From Ruminococcaceae bacterium UBA6416 (GTDB lineage: Bacteria > Bacillota > Clostridia > Oscillospirales > Acutalibacteraceae), in the NCBI GenBank assembly GCA_002438505.1, contig DJPI01000018.1, positions 1 to 64,000 of the forward strand: DNA of 64,000 bases, given 5' to 3'. This document shows positions 16,317 to 23,851 of this stretch, one piece after another. How positions within the stretch are numbered: position 1 is the stretch's first letter; the number at the start of each line of letters is the position of its first letter. The notes below the pieces were generated by a model, which worked only from the letters and a program-made list of their open reading frames with translations, was not told the origin of the DNA and ran no database searches. Position numbers and translations under genes: made by a program.

Positions 16317-17291
16317 TTATGACCTGCTGCGCCCCTTTTCCGGGTTCTTTTCACGCATCAGAAGCCAAACGAACAAAACATCAATACCTACGACAGCAAC
16401 GGAATTGATGATATATATGGCGTTTGCAAACGCGCTCATGTATGTGAAGAATGAACATATTCCGGAAACAACGCCCGTAACAAGTCCGCCAATGCCGAAC
16501 GCACCAAGGAAGAGGAGAATCTCACTGCGATATTTAAGCCGCACAAAGCAGAAGATGAACAGCAACGCCACAAACACAATGCTTAATACTATGCTGACAC
16601 TACCCAAAAAAATTGTCTGGGTGGCTTGACTGGAGTAATAATAATCATCCTGATTTCCAAAAGCAGAATGAACGATTTGACGCAAGCGGTCGCCAGCAAG
16701 GAAATAAGCAGCATACTGGATAACTTGGCAAATTGCCGGAATTGTGACCGCGGCAAGGAGCAAATTCTTCCCCGGCGTCAGGAAATATCCGTTCTCAGGC
16801 TCAGGCATCTCACGCTTTTCACCGTGCTTTGTCAGATATGAGGCAAGAAGAACAAAAGCAATGAAAGCCAAAACCGGAATCAGATATTTTGAAACAGTAA
16901 AGAACCAATGATTGACATCATTACCTTTGATTGCTTTGAAAACGTCAACAGCCGTATTTGGAATTTCAAAAACATAGCCTATGATGTAATTAAGTCCGAT
17001 AAGCATTATGCCATCCTTTTTGTTTTTGCAAAGCGTAAAAGCAAAAATGAAGTTTAAAACGGCAGTAACCAGCGGAATGGGTATAAAGCGCAGAAAGTCA
17101 ATAAGCGTGGAGCCGAGCTCGTTGCTGTATAAAAGCGGCAGCAGCTCCTTCAAAACGCCGGAGATGATGCCCGGTATCAGCATTGCAAGGATAAGCCTTG
17201 AAAGGCTCGTTTCAAAAACAGCTGATTTTTTCTTCAAAACGGAAACCGGCTCCGGATTAATCGGAGCTTGCGGCGGCGGATATTGATTCAT
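16317..17291 (-). CDS. Polytopic membrane protein of unknown function
   Basis: A 324-aa protein from the ATG at 17291, chosen because AAGGAG lies eight to nine bases upstream and the protein then begins MNQYPPPQAP, a Pro/Gln-rich cytoplasmic head common in Firmicute membrane proteins. About eight hydrophobic segments follow, arranged roughly as LILAMLIPGIISGVL, PLVTAVLNFIFAFTL, IMLIGLNYIIGYVF, LIPVLAFIAFVLLA and four more. It ends in a short basic tail. No transport or enzymatic signature is evident. Confidence 0.8.
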   Translation of the reverse strand: MNQYPPPQAPINPEPVSVLKKKSAVFETSLSRLILAMLIPGIISGVLKELLPLLYSNELGSTLIDFLRFIPIPLVTAVLNFIFAFTLCKNKKDGIMLIGLNYIIGYVFEIPNTAVDVFKAIKGNDVNHWFFTVSKYLIPVLAFIAFVLLASYLTKHGEKREMPEPENGYFLTPGKNLLLAAVTIPAICQVIQYAAYFLAGDRLRQIVHSAFGNQDDYYYSSQATQTIFLGSVSIVLSIVFVALLFIFCFVRLKYRSEILLFLGAFGIGGLVTGVVSGICSFFTYMSAFANAIYIINSVAVVGIDVLFVWLLMREKNPEKGRSRS

Positions 17292-17383
17292 ACTCTTTTC
17301 TCCTTTTAATGTCATTTTCTCACTTTCATGTTTAATATATCATGACAGATAATAAAAGTCAAGAAAAATTTTGTTCAAAACGC

Positions 17384-17425
17384 ACAAACCCCCGTGCAGG
17401 CTCTTTTTGCACGGGGGTTAATTTT
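17384..17425 (-). terminator. Terminator of the LRR protein gene (probably bidirectional)
   Basis: A long stem with arms AACCCCCGTGC and GCACGGGGGTT. T-rich tracts on both sides make it usable in either direction; it lies immediately past the stop of the leucine-rich repeat gene. The CCCCCGTG stem is the same as in the ppdK terminator repeat, suggesting a common terminator style in this genome. Confidence 0.8.
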
Positions 17426-17428
17426 GTT

Positions 17429-19240
17429 TTATCGGCGGCCGAACAGCTTGAAAAGAATGTTCATCAGTGTAACAATCCACCGCAGAGCCTTTTTAATTGT
17501 TGAAATGATGGGATTTTCATCATCGTCTTTGACCTGAATCGGCGGATCGTTAATGTCTCCGTGGCTTTCAGAGGTCATAATCAAAAAGAAGTCTGTAACA
17601 CTCTTGTCTGCAACGGCCTCGCCAAGCTTGTTGAACGTGACAGCGCCGTCCTTTTCCCTTGTCAGCGAGGGATAAATTTCACAGCTTTCAAGTGTGTTTT
17701 CCGGAACGGAGCGCAGCCCGTCCTCGGCGTAATAATAAAGGCGCATTCCGTCAAGAGTGAGCTTTTCAAAGCGTACTTTTGAGATGTTTCCATACTCAAG
17801 GCCAAATGCGGCCGTAAGGTCAAGAAGCTTATATGTATCAAGCGTGAGCGCGCCGGAAAAGCCGAGAGTTCCGTTTTCAAAGTCATAGAAAACCACATTG
17901 AAACCCTCCGCTGCTTCGGAAAATTCATGTGAAGAGCCGCGGCTTTCAAAAATATTCACCGTTTCCGCACAATCTGAAAATGCGCTTTCGTCAAAGCTGC
18001 TGTCATTGAAAAGGACAACATTTTCAAGCTGGGGACAGTTGACAAATGCGCCCTCATCAAAAGTCACGGACGGCGTTTTAACAATGACCGAACCGAGCTG
18101 CGGCATATCGGCAAAAAAGTCTGCTCCAACAGCGTTGATGTTGCCGTCAAGGATAACGGTGTTGATTTCCGCTTTTTCACCGGGGAAATAGTTCCATCTG
18201 CTTTTTTCAAGCTTTGTGACTGCGCCGTTTCCGGTGATGATAAGGACATTATTCTGCAGGTCAAAGTCCAGTCCGTCGTTTGAATTGACCGTGGTGTTGA
18301 AATTAACTGTCACAGTGTCAATGACAACCTTTCTTCCGTCGGCGTACTCGTTCATGTCGATATTGATTTTTTTCCAGTCCTCCTCACTTCCGGCGTAGTT
18401 GATTTCGGTGAGAGAAGTACAGTTTCCGAAAGCGCCTGACTCTATTTTCTTAAGTGTGGACGGCAAGTAGACCGTATCGAGGGCTTTATCATCTTCAAAA
18501 GCATAAAACATAATTTTGGTAACGCCTTCGGAAATAACAACTTTTTTAAGATTATTGCATTCCGTAAAGCTGCTGTTTCTTATTATTTTGACTTTTGGTG
18601 GAATGATAACTTCTTTTAATCCGTTGCAACGTGCAAAAGCCATTTGCCCTATTTCTGTTATTGAATCCGGCAAATTAATTTTTTGAAGTCCCCCTAAAAA
18701 AGAAAATGCCTGAGTATTTATAATTTCAACCGTATCCGGCAAAACAATCTCGCTTTTATTCGAGTTTGCCATGGCAAAAACTCCGATTTCCTTAATACCG
18801 TAAGGAACAACCACTTTTCCGGAAACATAGCGCGGAACAAGGATGAATTTAGTTTTATCTTTACTTAAAACATAACCCTCTTCGGTACTTGAATAATATG
18901 GGTTTTCTTCATCAACAAATACTCTTTTTCCTCCGCTCCAAAATGATTCGTAGTTAAGATATCTTACGGTTTTTGGAACATAAACATCAATAGCTCTGTT
19001 TATAAATTTGTTTCCGAGGCTTTTAACCTCATATCCGCCGAGAGTTTCAGGAATGTCGAGCCGCGAAAGCCCGGTGCAGTCTGCCTTCGTTATTGTTGCC
19101 GTTTTTGCTGTTTCGTCAACAGTATAGGTAAAAATTCCCTCTGTCAGCTCATCGGCGGCCGCGGCAGTGAAAAGCAGGCCAAAAGCAAAAAGCAAGCTTA
19201 AAACCAAAAATAAGCGCAGTATGTTTTTTGAAGTTTTCAT
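17429..19240 (-). CDS. Secreted BspA-type leucine-rich repeat protein
   Basis: A 603-aa exported protein. The signal peptide covers about residues 1-30 (NILRLFLVLSLLFAFGLLFTAAAA). From about residue 50 to 290, and again near 350-420, it shows BspA/LRR_5 repeats with the pattern ...I.LPDSIxxIGxxAFxxCxxLKxVxIP, for example INLPDSITEIGQMAFARCNG and FGNCTSLTEINYAGSEEDW. The C terminus ends in an amphipathic, weakly hydrophobic helix and RR. Such proteins mediate surface adhesion or protein binding in gut bacteria and Trichomonas; the ligand is unknown. The third of the gene around 18500-19000 is more AT-rich. Confidence 0.9.
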   Translation of the reverse strand: MKTSKNILRLFLVLSLLFAFGLLFTAAAADELTEGIFTYTVDETAKTATITKADCTGLSRLDIPETLGGYEVKSLGNKFINRAIDVYVPKTVRYLNYESFWSGGKRVFVDEENPYYSSTEEGYVLSKDKTKFILVPRYVSGKVVVPYGIKEIGVFAMANSNKSEIVLPDTVEIINTQAFSFLGGLQKINLPDSITEIGQMAFARCNGLKEVIIPPKVKIIRNSSFTECNNLKKVVISEGVTKIMFYAFEDDKALDTVYLPSTLKKIESGAFGNCTSLTEINYAGSEEDWKKINIDMNEYADGRKVVIDTVTVNFNTTVNSNDGLDFDLQNNVLIITGNGAVTKLEKSRWNYFPGEKAEINTVILDGNINAVGADFFADMPQLGSVIVKTPSVTFDEGAFVNCPQLENVVLFNDSSFDESAFSDCAETVNIFESRGSSHEFSEAAEGFNVVFYDFENGTLGFSGALTLDTYKLLDLTAAFGLEYGNISKVRFEKLTLDGMRLYYYAEDGLRSVPENTLESCEIYPSLTREKDGAVTFNKLGEAVADKSVTDFFLIMTSESHGDINDPPIQVKDDDENPIISTIKKALRWIVTLMNILFKLFGRR

Positions 19241-19336
19241 TTTTTTCCATTCCCCTTTTAAAAACTGTTAATCTATATTTTAATATTATTTCCGGTAAAA
19301 ATCAACAGTTTTTTATCTGCTTTTACAAAATCCGTT

Positions 19337-19369
19337 ACCGTTCGTTCCTTTTTCTTTGCCGTTTGTTCC
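19337..19369 (+). promoter_or_regulatory. Probable LytTR-family response-regulator binding site (direct repeat)
   Basis: Two 12-base direct repeats, ACCGTTCGTTCC (19337-19348) and GCCGTTTGTTCC (19358-19369), start exactly 21 bases apart, two helical turns. Each core fits the published AgrA/LytTR half-site pattern [TA][AC][CA]GTTN[AG][TG], apart from the first base of the second copy. The site ends eight bases before a TTGAAA box upstream of the small-peptide genes, and a LytTR regulator is encoded 480 bases downstream. Confidence 0.7.
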
Positions 19370-19376
19370 GTTATAG

Positions 19377-19405
19377 TTGAAAAATGACTTTCAAAGTGAT
19401 AAATT
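19377..19405 (+). promoter_or_regulatory. Promoter of the small-peptide operon
   Basis: TTGAAA and TAAATT boxes 17 bases apart, placed directly after the LytTR-type direct repeat. A weak -10 box is expected of an activated promoter. The start of transcription would be near 19412, giving a leader of about 60 bases. Confidence 0.5.
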
Positions 19406-19469
19406 ATATATACAAAATATTGCGGCACCGAAAAGCTCTTGCCGCGCAGAAAAAATTGGAGGTAAACTT

Positions 19470-19628
19470 ATGAGCAAAGAAAAACTTGAAGACATCCGCA
19501 GTTCCGTCTATGGCGCAGTGTTCAGAATATTTGCCTTTCCCCTTGCTGCAACGCTGTTTGCTGATTTTTACATCATGTGCATCACAACAGTGCCGTTTTT
19601 TATGTTCCTTTACGGCGACGAAATATAA
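19470..19628 (+). CDS. Small hydrophobic peptide (52 aa), first gene of a LytTR-controlled pair
   Basis: Begins MSKEKLEDIRSSVYGAVFRIF after a TTGGAGG site seven bases upstream of the ATG. A short charged head is followed by a hydrophobic segment from about residue 15 to 48, rich in Phe, Ala and Met, ending YGDEI. A longer frame from 19377 exists but has no ribosome binding site. There is no double-glycine leader or AgrD-like motif. It may be a membrane peptide, a peptide signal or a leaderless toxin; the function is unknown. Confidence 0.7.
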   Translation: MSKEKLEDIRSSVYGAVFRIFAFPLAATLFADFYIMCITTVPFFMFLYGDEI

Positions 19629-19643
19629 TCGGAGGTATTGACA

Positions 19644-19763
19644 ATGGAAAAAATATCAAACTTCTTTTGGGAAACGCTCAGCAGCATTATAGTGGGTGCG
19701 GCGCTTGCTCCGCTGTTTAAGTTCCTGGGTGATATCGCTATTCTTTCAAAGATTATTTCTTAA
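19644..19763 (+). CDS. Small amphipathic peptide (39 aa), second gene of the pair
   Basis: Begins MEKISNFFWETLSSIIVGAAL and ends LSKIIS. A CGGAGG site lies nine to ten bases before the ATG and 15 bases separate it from the previous stop. The peptide is leaderless, hydrophobic and helical-looking with charges spaced along one face, comparable in size and character to leaderless bacteriocins or phenol-soluble-modulin-like peptides. That comparison is by character only, not homology. It is too short for standard gene callers and is followed at once by a terminator. Confidence 0.7.
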   Translation: MEKISNFFWETLSSIIVGAALAPLFKFLGDIAILSKIIS

Positions 19764-19780
19764 AGTTAACTGCTTTTCAG

Positions 19781-19816
19781 GGGCGTTTTAAAGGCTTCTT
19801 TGGAACGCCCTTTTTT
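19781..19816 (+). terminator. Terminator between the peptide genes and the two-component system
   Basis: Arms GGGCGTT and AACGCCC, extended by an inner AAAG/CTTT pairing, are followed by six T residues. Only 32 bases then remain before the response-regulator ATG, so the regulators are expressed either by read-through or from a promoter overlapping the terminator. Confidence 0.85.
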
Positions 19817-19848
19817 GATTTTTTTTTGATAAAGGTGCAGAGAGATAT

Positions 19849-20556
19849 ATGAAAATTGCAATTTGCGAGGACGAAAAAAACATTGCGCAGAAGCTCCTTT
19901 CCTGCGTTGAAAGCTTCATGAAAACAACAAAAACGCTGTTTTCCGTTGACGTGTTTTTGTGCGGCCTTGACTTTCTTAACGCAGAAGGGGTCTATGACCT
20001 TTTGCTTCTTGACTTCCAGCTTCCGGATATCGGCGGAATGGACATTGCAAAAAAGCTCAGAGAAGAGAAAAAGGAAACAACCATCATTTTTGTCACCGCC
20101 TATGCAGACTATGTTTATGAAAGCTTTGAGGTTGACGCCTTCCGATACATACTCAAGCCCGTTGAGGAGGAAAAAATTGAAAAAGCGCTTCAAAGCTTCC
20201 TCTCCTCCCATAGGAGCGAAAACCACCAGATCAATGTTCCAACGGCAAGAAAAAACAATATTGTAAATCTCAGCGAAATAGTGTATATTGAAGCTGACGG
20301 AAAATATTCCATAGTCAGAAGCATTAACAACAGCTTTTATAAATCCGTTAAGCCAATTTCATATTATCGTGAGCTTATCAGTGAGCTTTCGGAATCTTTT
20401 TTTCAGACTCACCGCCGCTTCATTGTCAATATGAAATATATTTCAAAAGTCAACGAGAATGTGATTGTCTTTATCAACGGAGAAAACGCGGAAATCAGCC
20501 GCAGAAATGTTTCAGACTTCAACAAAAAATACACCGAGTTCCTCCGGAACCTTTGA
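19849..20556 (+). CDS. LytTR-family response regulator (AgrA-like)
   Basis: A 235-aa two-domain regulator. The receiver domain (about residues 1-120) has the acidic pair ED at 7-8, the phosphoacceptor Asp55 in LLLLDFQLPDIGG, a conserved Thr in IIFVTAYADYV and Lys in YILKPVE. The C-terminal LytTR DNA-binding domain (about 135-235) includes IVYIEADGKYSIVRS, FFQTHRRFIVNMKYI and the closing NGENAEISRR. LytTR domains bind pairs of short direct repeats, as found upstream of the peptide genes. It is followed 44 bases later by its partner kinase. Confidence 0.95.
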   Translation: MKIAICEDEKNIAQKLLSCVESFMKTTKTLFSVDVFLCGLDFLNAEGVYDLLLLDFQLPDIGGMDIAKKLREEKKETTIIFVTAYADYVYESFEVDAFRYILKPVEEEKIEKALQSFLSSHRSENHQINVPTARKNNIVNLSEIVYIEADGKYSIVRSINNSFYKSVKPISYYRELISELSESFFQTHRRFIVNMKYISKVNENVIVFINGENAEISRRNVSDFNKKYTEFLRNL

Positions 20557-20600
20557 GCCGTTAAATTTTTCAAGCATCCGCTTAAAGTGAGGTCAGGCGC

Positions 20601-21872
20601 ATGATAAACACCGTTACGGCGCTTCTTTATGTTTTTAAGGACGCTGCAGCCGTTTCCGCACTGCTTTCAATAATGCACTGCTTTTTTCTCTGCGACATCA
20701 AAATCAAAAAAATTCCGGCTGTTCTTCTTGCCGGAGCAATAATTTTTAACTCGTTTTTCTCCGTATTCTTCCTTCAGGAACACATTGGGGAATACGGCCG
20801 CGCGGTGAGCGACCTTGTTTCAACCGTGCTTTATCTTGTTGTTCTGCGTGTTTTTGCCGGAAGCCGCGGCCTTTTGAAGAACATTATGACGGTCTTTTTC
20901 ACCGCCTTTACCGTTGAAATGCTTTACTCGCTTGCAACGCCGTATATCGGAGACAAGCTTTACACCGAGTGCATTTTCAGCATTGTTCTTTTTGCTTTTA
21001 TCACAATTTTAATCAACGCTGCGGTCAAAAGGCTGCAAATCAACTTCCTCCCCGGTGTTTTTGAGGAAATTCCGCGTTGGATATACTTTGTGATAATGCT
21101 CTTTGACTTAACGTGCTATTACAAAGAATTCGGCCTTTCAGAGGGCTGGTACGGCGTTTTATACATTATTTCTTCTGTTGGCGTTGTGTTTTGCGCACTG
21201 TTCCTTGTTTTCAGAATTTTTCACATGGCACACAGGCAAAATGAAATTCTCAATCAGCTTGCCGTTCAAAAGGACTTTGGAGAAAAAACAATACTTTCAG
21301 ACGAAGAGCTGCGCCGCTTCCGTCATGATTACAAAAACCACATGATAGTTGTCAACGCATACCTTGAAAGCGGAAAGATTGACGAGGCGCGTGAATATCT
21401 CAACTCAATTTCAAGCGGCATCGGCGGTACCGTCAACAAAATCAAAACCGGAAACTTTGTTTCCGATGCCATTCTCAACAGCAAGGCCGTTTCCGCCGCC
21501 GGAAACGGAACAAAAATTTCCTTCTCCGGAATTATTCCTCAGAACGGGATTGAAAGCGAGGATCTTTGCACCGTTCTTGCAAACCTCATTGACAACGCCG
21601 CCGAGGCTTGCGAAAAGCTGCCCGGAGAAAAAACGATTGACGTTGAGGCGAGGAAGGTTGCCGGTTACTTCATCTTGAACATTTCAAATCCGACCTCCGG
21701 CGCAAAAAATCCAAAGCTCAAAACCACCAAAAACGACCGCCGCAATCACGGAATAGGCCTGAAAAATGTTGAGCTCGCACTGAAAAAATATAACGGCGCC
21801 CTCAGCACCGAAAACGAAAACGGAGTTTTCACCGCCGGCGTTCGCTTTGAACTTCCGGCGCATGGGAAATAA
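20601..21872 (+). CDS. GHKL sensor histidine kinase (AgrC-like)
   Basis: A 423-aa membrane kinase. The N-terminal half (residues ~1-205) holds six hydrophobic segments, as in AgrC-type peptide sensors. The dimerisation/phosphorylation region reads LRRFRHDYKNHMIVVNAYL with phosphoacceptor His242. The GHKL ATPase has an N box ANLIDNAAEACEK and a G box with NHGIGLKNV. No agrB processing gene or agrD precursor lies nearby, so the signal is not a classical agr peptide made here; the two small peptides upstream are the nearest candidates. It ends 52 bases before a bidirectional terminator. Confidence 0.93.
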   Translation: MINTVTALLYVFKDAAAVSALLSIMHCFFLCDIKIKKIPAVLLAGAIIFNSFFSVFFLQEHIGEYGRAVSDLVSTVLYLVVLRVFAGSRGLLKNIMTVFFTAFTVEMLYSLATPYIGDKLYTECIFSIVLFAFITILINAAVKRLQINFLPGVFEEIPRWIYFVIMLFDLTCYYKEFGLSEGWYGVLYIISSVGVVFCALFLVFRIFHMAHRQNEILNQLAVQKDFGEKTILSDEELRRFRHDYKNHMIVVNAYLESGKIDEAREYLNSISSGIGGTVNKIKTGNFVSDAILNSKAVSAAGNGTKISFSGIIPQNGIESEDLCTVLANLIDNAAEACEKLPGEKTIDVEARKVAGYFILNISNPTSGAKNPKLKTTKNDRRNHGIGLKNVELALKKYNGALSTENENGVFTAGVRFELPAHGK

Positions 21873-21921
21873 ATCAAGCGCACTGAAAAAACATCACACC
21901 CCCCTTTTTTCAAAACCGCAC

Positions 21922-21958
21922 AAAAAAAGGAGCTGCCCTGCTGCGGGCAGCTCCTTTT
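21922..21958. terminator. Bidirectional terminator between the histidine kinase and iolC-like genes
   Basis: A perfect 14-base-pair stem (AAAAGGAGCTGCCC with GGGCAGCTCCTTTT) serves convergent genes on both strands: the kinase on plus and the sugar-kinase operon on minus. Confidence 0.9.
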
Positions 21959-21959
21959 G

Positions 21960-22976
21960 TTATACTCTTGCGACCATTTCGCCGTAAAGTTCTTTTTCTT
22001 CTTTGATGAATTTTTCAACCGCTTCAACCGTGGGCATAGCGGCCGAACAGCTATGGGCGGAAATGAGCATTGAAGCGGACGCCGTTCCAAACTCAAGCGC
22101 ATCAATAACGTCCCAACCCTCAAGCAGGCAGCGGATGAACGCCGAGGCATATCCATCGCCGCCGCCGAAGCCCTTCATCGCCTTGACCGGGAAAGGCTTG
22201 ATTGAATAGCTCTTTCCGTCATTTGTGTATGCGGTTGAGCCTTCCTTTCCGTGCTTGATGATGACAATTTTTGCGCCGTGGGAATGCCAGCGTTTTGCGC
22301 TCTCCTCGTCCGTTTTGCAAACACCCATAATGGCCTCGGTGAGGTCATATTCCTCGCGTGAGCCGAGAATGATGTCGCTGTTTTCGGCAACCATTGAATA
22401 GTATACGGAAATTTCGTCCTTGCTTTTCCAGGTGTACGGGCGGTAGTCAATGTCAAAAATCACAACGGTTCCGTTCTTTTTTGCAAGCATCATTGCTTTA
22501 AGAACCGCCTCCCTTGAGGGTGACTGAGAAAGCGCCGTTCCGGAAATGACAATCGCCTTTGCGCTTTTTATGTAATCCTCGCTGACCTCGCCCGGTTCAA
22601 GCATAAGGTCAGCAACGCCGTCACGATACATGAGAATGCTGCTTTCGGTCGGGCTTTTGATTTCGGTAAAGGTCAGGCCGATTTTTTCCCCGTTCTTTGC
22701 GCGGACAACATTTGAGGTGTCAATTCCATCCTTTTTGAAGTAGTCGATAACATAATCGCCGTGCTGATCATCAGAAACCTTTCCAATGAAGCCAACCTTT
22801 TTTCCGAGCCTTGCAAGACCAACGGCAATGTTCGCCGGTGAACCGCCGACATACTTATTGAAGTTGCAGCTTTCAGAAAGCGGACGGTTCATGTCTGTGG
22901 GATTGAAGTCAATCGCAATTCTTCCGATGGGGATAACGTCCAGAGGACGGCTTTGGTCAAATTCAACGTATTTCAT
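21960..22976 (-). CDS. iolC: PfkB-family kinase, 5-dehydro-2-deoxygluconokinase (IolC) type
   Basis: A 338-aa ribokinase-fold sugar kinase. It closely follows the IolC pattern: IGRIAIDFNPTD, YVGGSPANIAVGLARLGKKVGFIGKVSDDQ, a central DIDYRPYTW and the catalytic anion-hole stretch MKGFGGGDGYASAFI (usually GAGD; here GGGD with the catalytic Asp kept). The expected step is phosphorylation of 5-dehydro-2-deoxygluconate in myo-inositol breakdown, feeding the aldolase encoded just upstream. AAAGGAG precedes the ATG. No other iol genes are in the window, so a related 2-keto-3-deoxy sugar acid is possible. Confidence 0.82.
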   Translation of the reverse strand: MKYVEFDQSRPLDVIPIGRIAIDFNPTDMNRPLSESCNFNKYVGGSPANIAVGLARLGKKVGFIGKVSDDQHGDYVIDYFKKDGIDTSNVVRAKNGEKIGLTFTEIKSPTESSILMYRDGVADLMLEPGEVSEDYIKSAKAIVISGTALSQSPSREAVLKAMMLAKKNGTVVIFDIDYRPYTWKSKDEISVYYSMVAENSDIILGSREEYDLTEAIMGVCKTDEESAKRWHSHGAKIVIIKHGKEGSTAYTNDGKSYSIKPFPVKAMKGFGGGDGYASAFIRCLLEGWDVIDALEFGTASASMLISAHSCSAAMPTVEAVEKFIKEEKELYGEMVARV

Positions 22977-22989
22977 TGTTCAGTCTCCT

Positions 22990-23850
22990 TTAAAATAAAT
23001 TTATGTCGTCGGCCTTGTTGACCGAATAAAAAATTTCCATGTGCTTTTTTGCGTTGTTATAAGCGCCGTCAATCTCTGCCTGATGGAGGTCATAATATCC
23101 GCTGATTTTTCCGCTTTCATAGCTTTCGCGGACTGTGCGCTCAACTGAGTCAAAGGTTGCGGTTGCAATGTTGATTTTTTTGATTCCGTTTTGGTGGCAG
23201 CGAATGAAGTCCTTTTCACTGATGCCTGTTCCGCCGTGAAGAACAAGCGGAATTGAAACCAGCTCATGAACCTTTTCAAGGATGTCAAAACGCAAGTGCG
23301 GCTCTTCCTTGTAATTTCCGTGGGCGTTGCCAATGGCGATTGCAAGCGCGTCAACATTTGTTTCCTCTGCAAAGCGCTTCGCCTGTTCGGGAGACGTGCA
23401 GTTGATTGCAATGTCCTCGCTTCCGTCCTCGCTTCCGCCAACACAGCCGATTTCCGCCTCAACGGCCGCGCCGTATTCCTTTGCAATTTCAACAATGCCC
23501 TTGGTGATTTCAATGTTCTCCTCAACCGGAAGGTGGGAGCCGTCAAACATGACTGACGTGAAGCCGATGTCAAGCGCCTGCTCAATGCAGCAAGGCGTTT
23601 TTCCGTGGTCAAGGTGAACGGCAACGGGAACGTCCGCCTCCTCAGCCGCCGCAACCATCAGCGGCCCGATGAGAGCCAGGGGCGAATGGTTGAGCCGAAC
23701 CTCGGCAATCTGAAGAATAATCGGAGAGCGGGTCTCCTCGGCCGCCTTAATCACGCCAAGAACCATTTCCATGTTTGCAATGCTGAATGAGCCGACCGCA
23801 TAGTTACGCTTCTGCGCGTCAAGAAGCAGGTCTTTCATATTAACAAGCAT
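22990..23850 (-). CDS. iolJ: Class II aldolase (IolJ / fructose- or tagatose-bisphosphate type)
   Basis: Zinc-dependent class II aldolase, 286 aa. Metal and substrate motifs are VAVHLDHGKT (first metal His), the EAEIGCVGG segment, AIAIGNAHGNY with the second His, and PLVLHGGTGISEKDF with the third. DIGFTSVMFDGSHLP is also characteristic. The family covers FBP, tagatose-bisphosphate and 2-deoxy-5-keto-gluconate-6-phosphate aldolases; the last is favoured because it sits between two sugar-acid kinases, next to an IolC-like gene. It starts one base after the kdgK stop, which indicates coupling. Confidence 0.85.
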   Translation of the reverse strand: MLVNMKDLLLDAQKRNYAVGSFSIANMEMVLGVIKAAEETRSPIILQIAEVRLNHSPLALIGPLMVAAAEEADVPVAVHLDHGKTPCCIEQALDIGFTSVMFDGSHLPVEENIEITKGIVEIAKEYGAAVEAEIGCVGGSEDGSEDIAINCTSPEQAKRFAEETNVDALAIAIGNAHGNYKEEPHLRFDILEKVHELVSIPLVLHGGTGISEKDFIRCHQNGIKKINIATATFDSVERTVRESYESGKISGYYDLHQAEIDGAYNNAKKHMEIFYSVNKADDINLF

Positions 23851-23851
23851 T

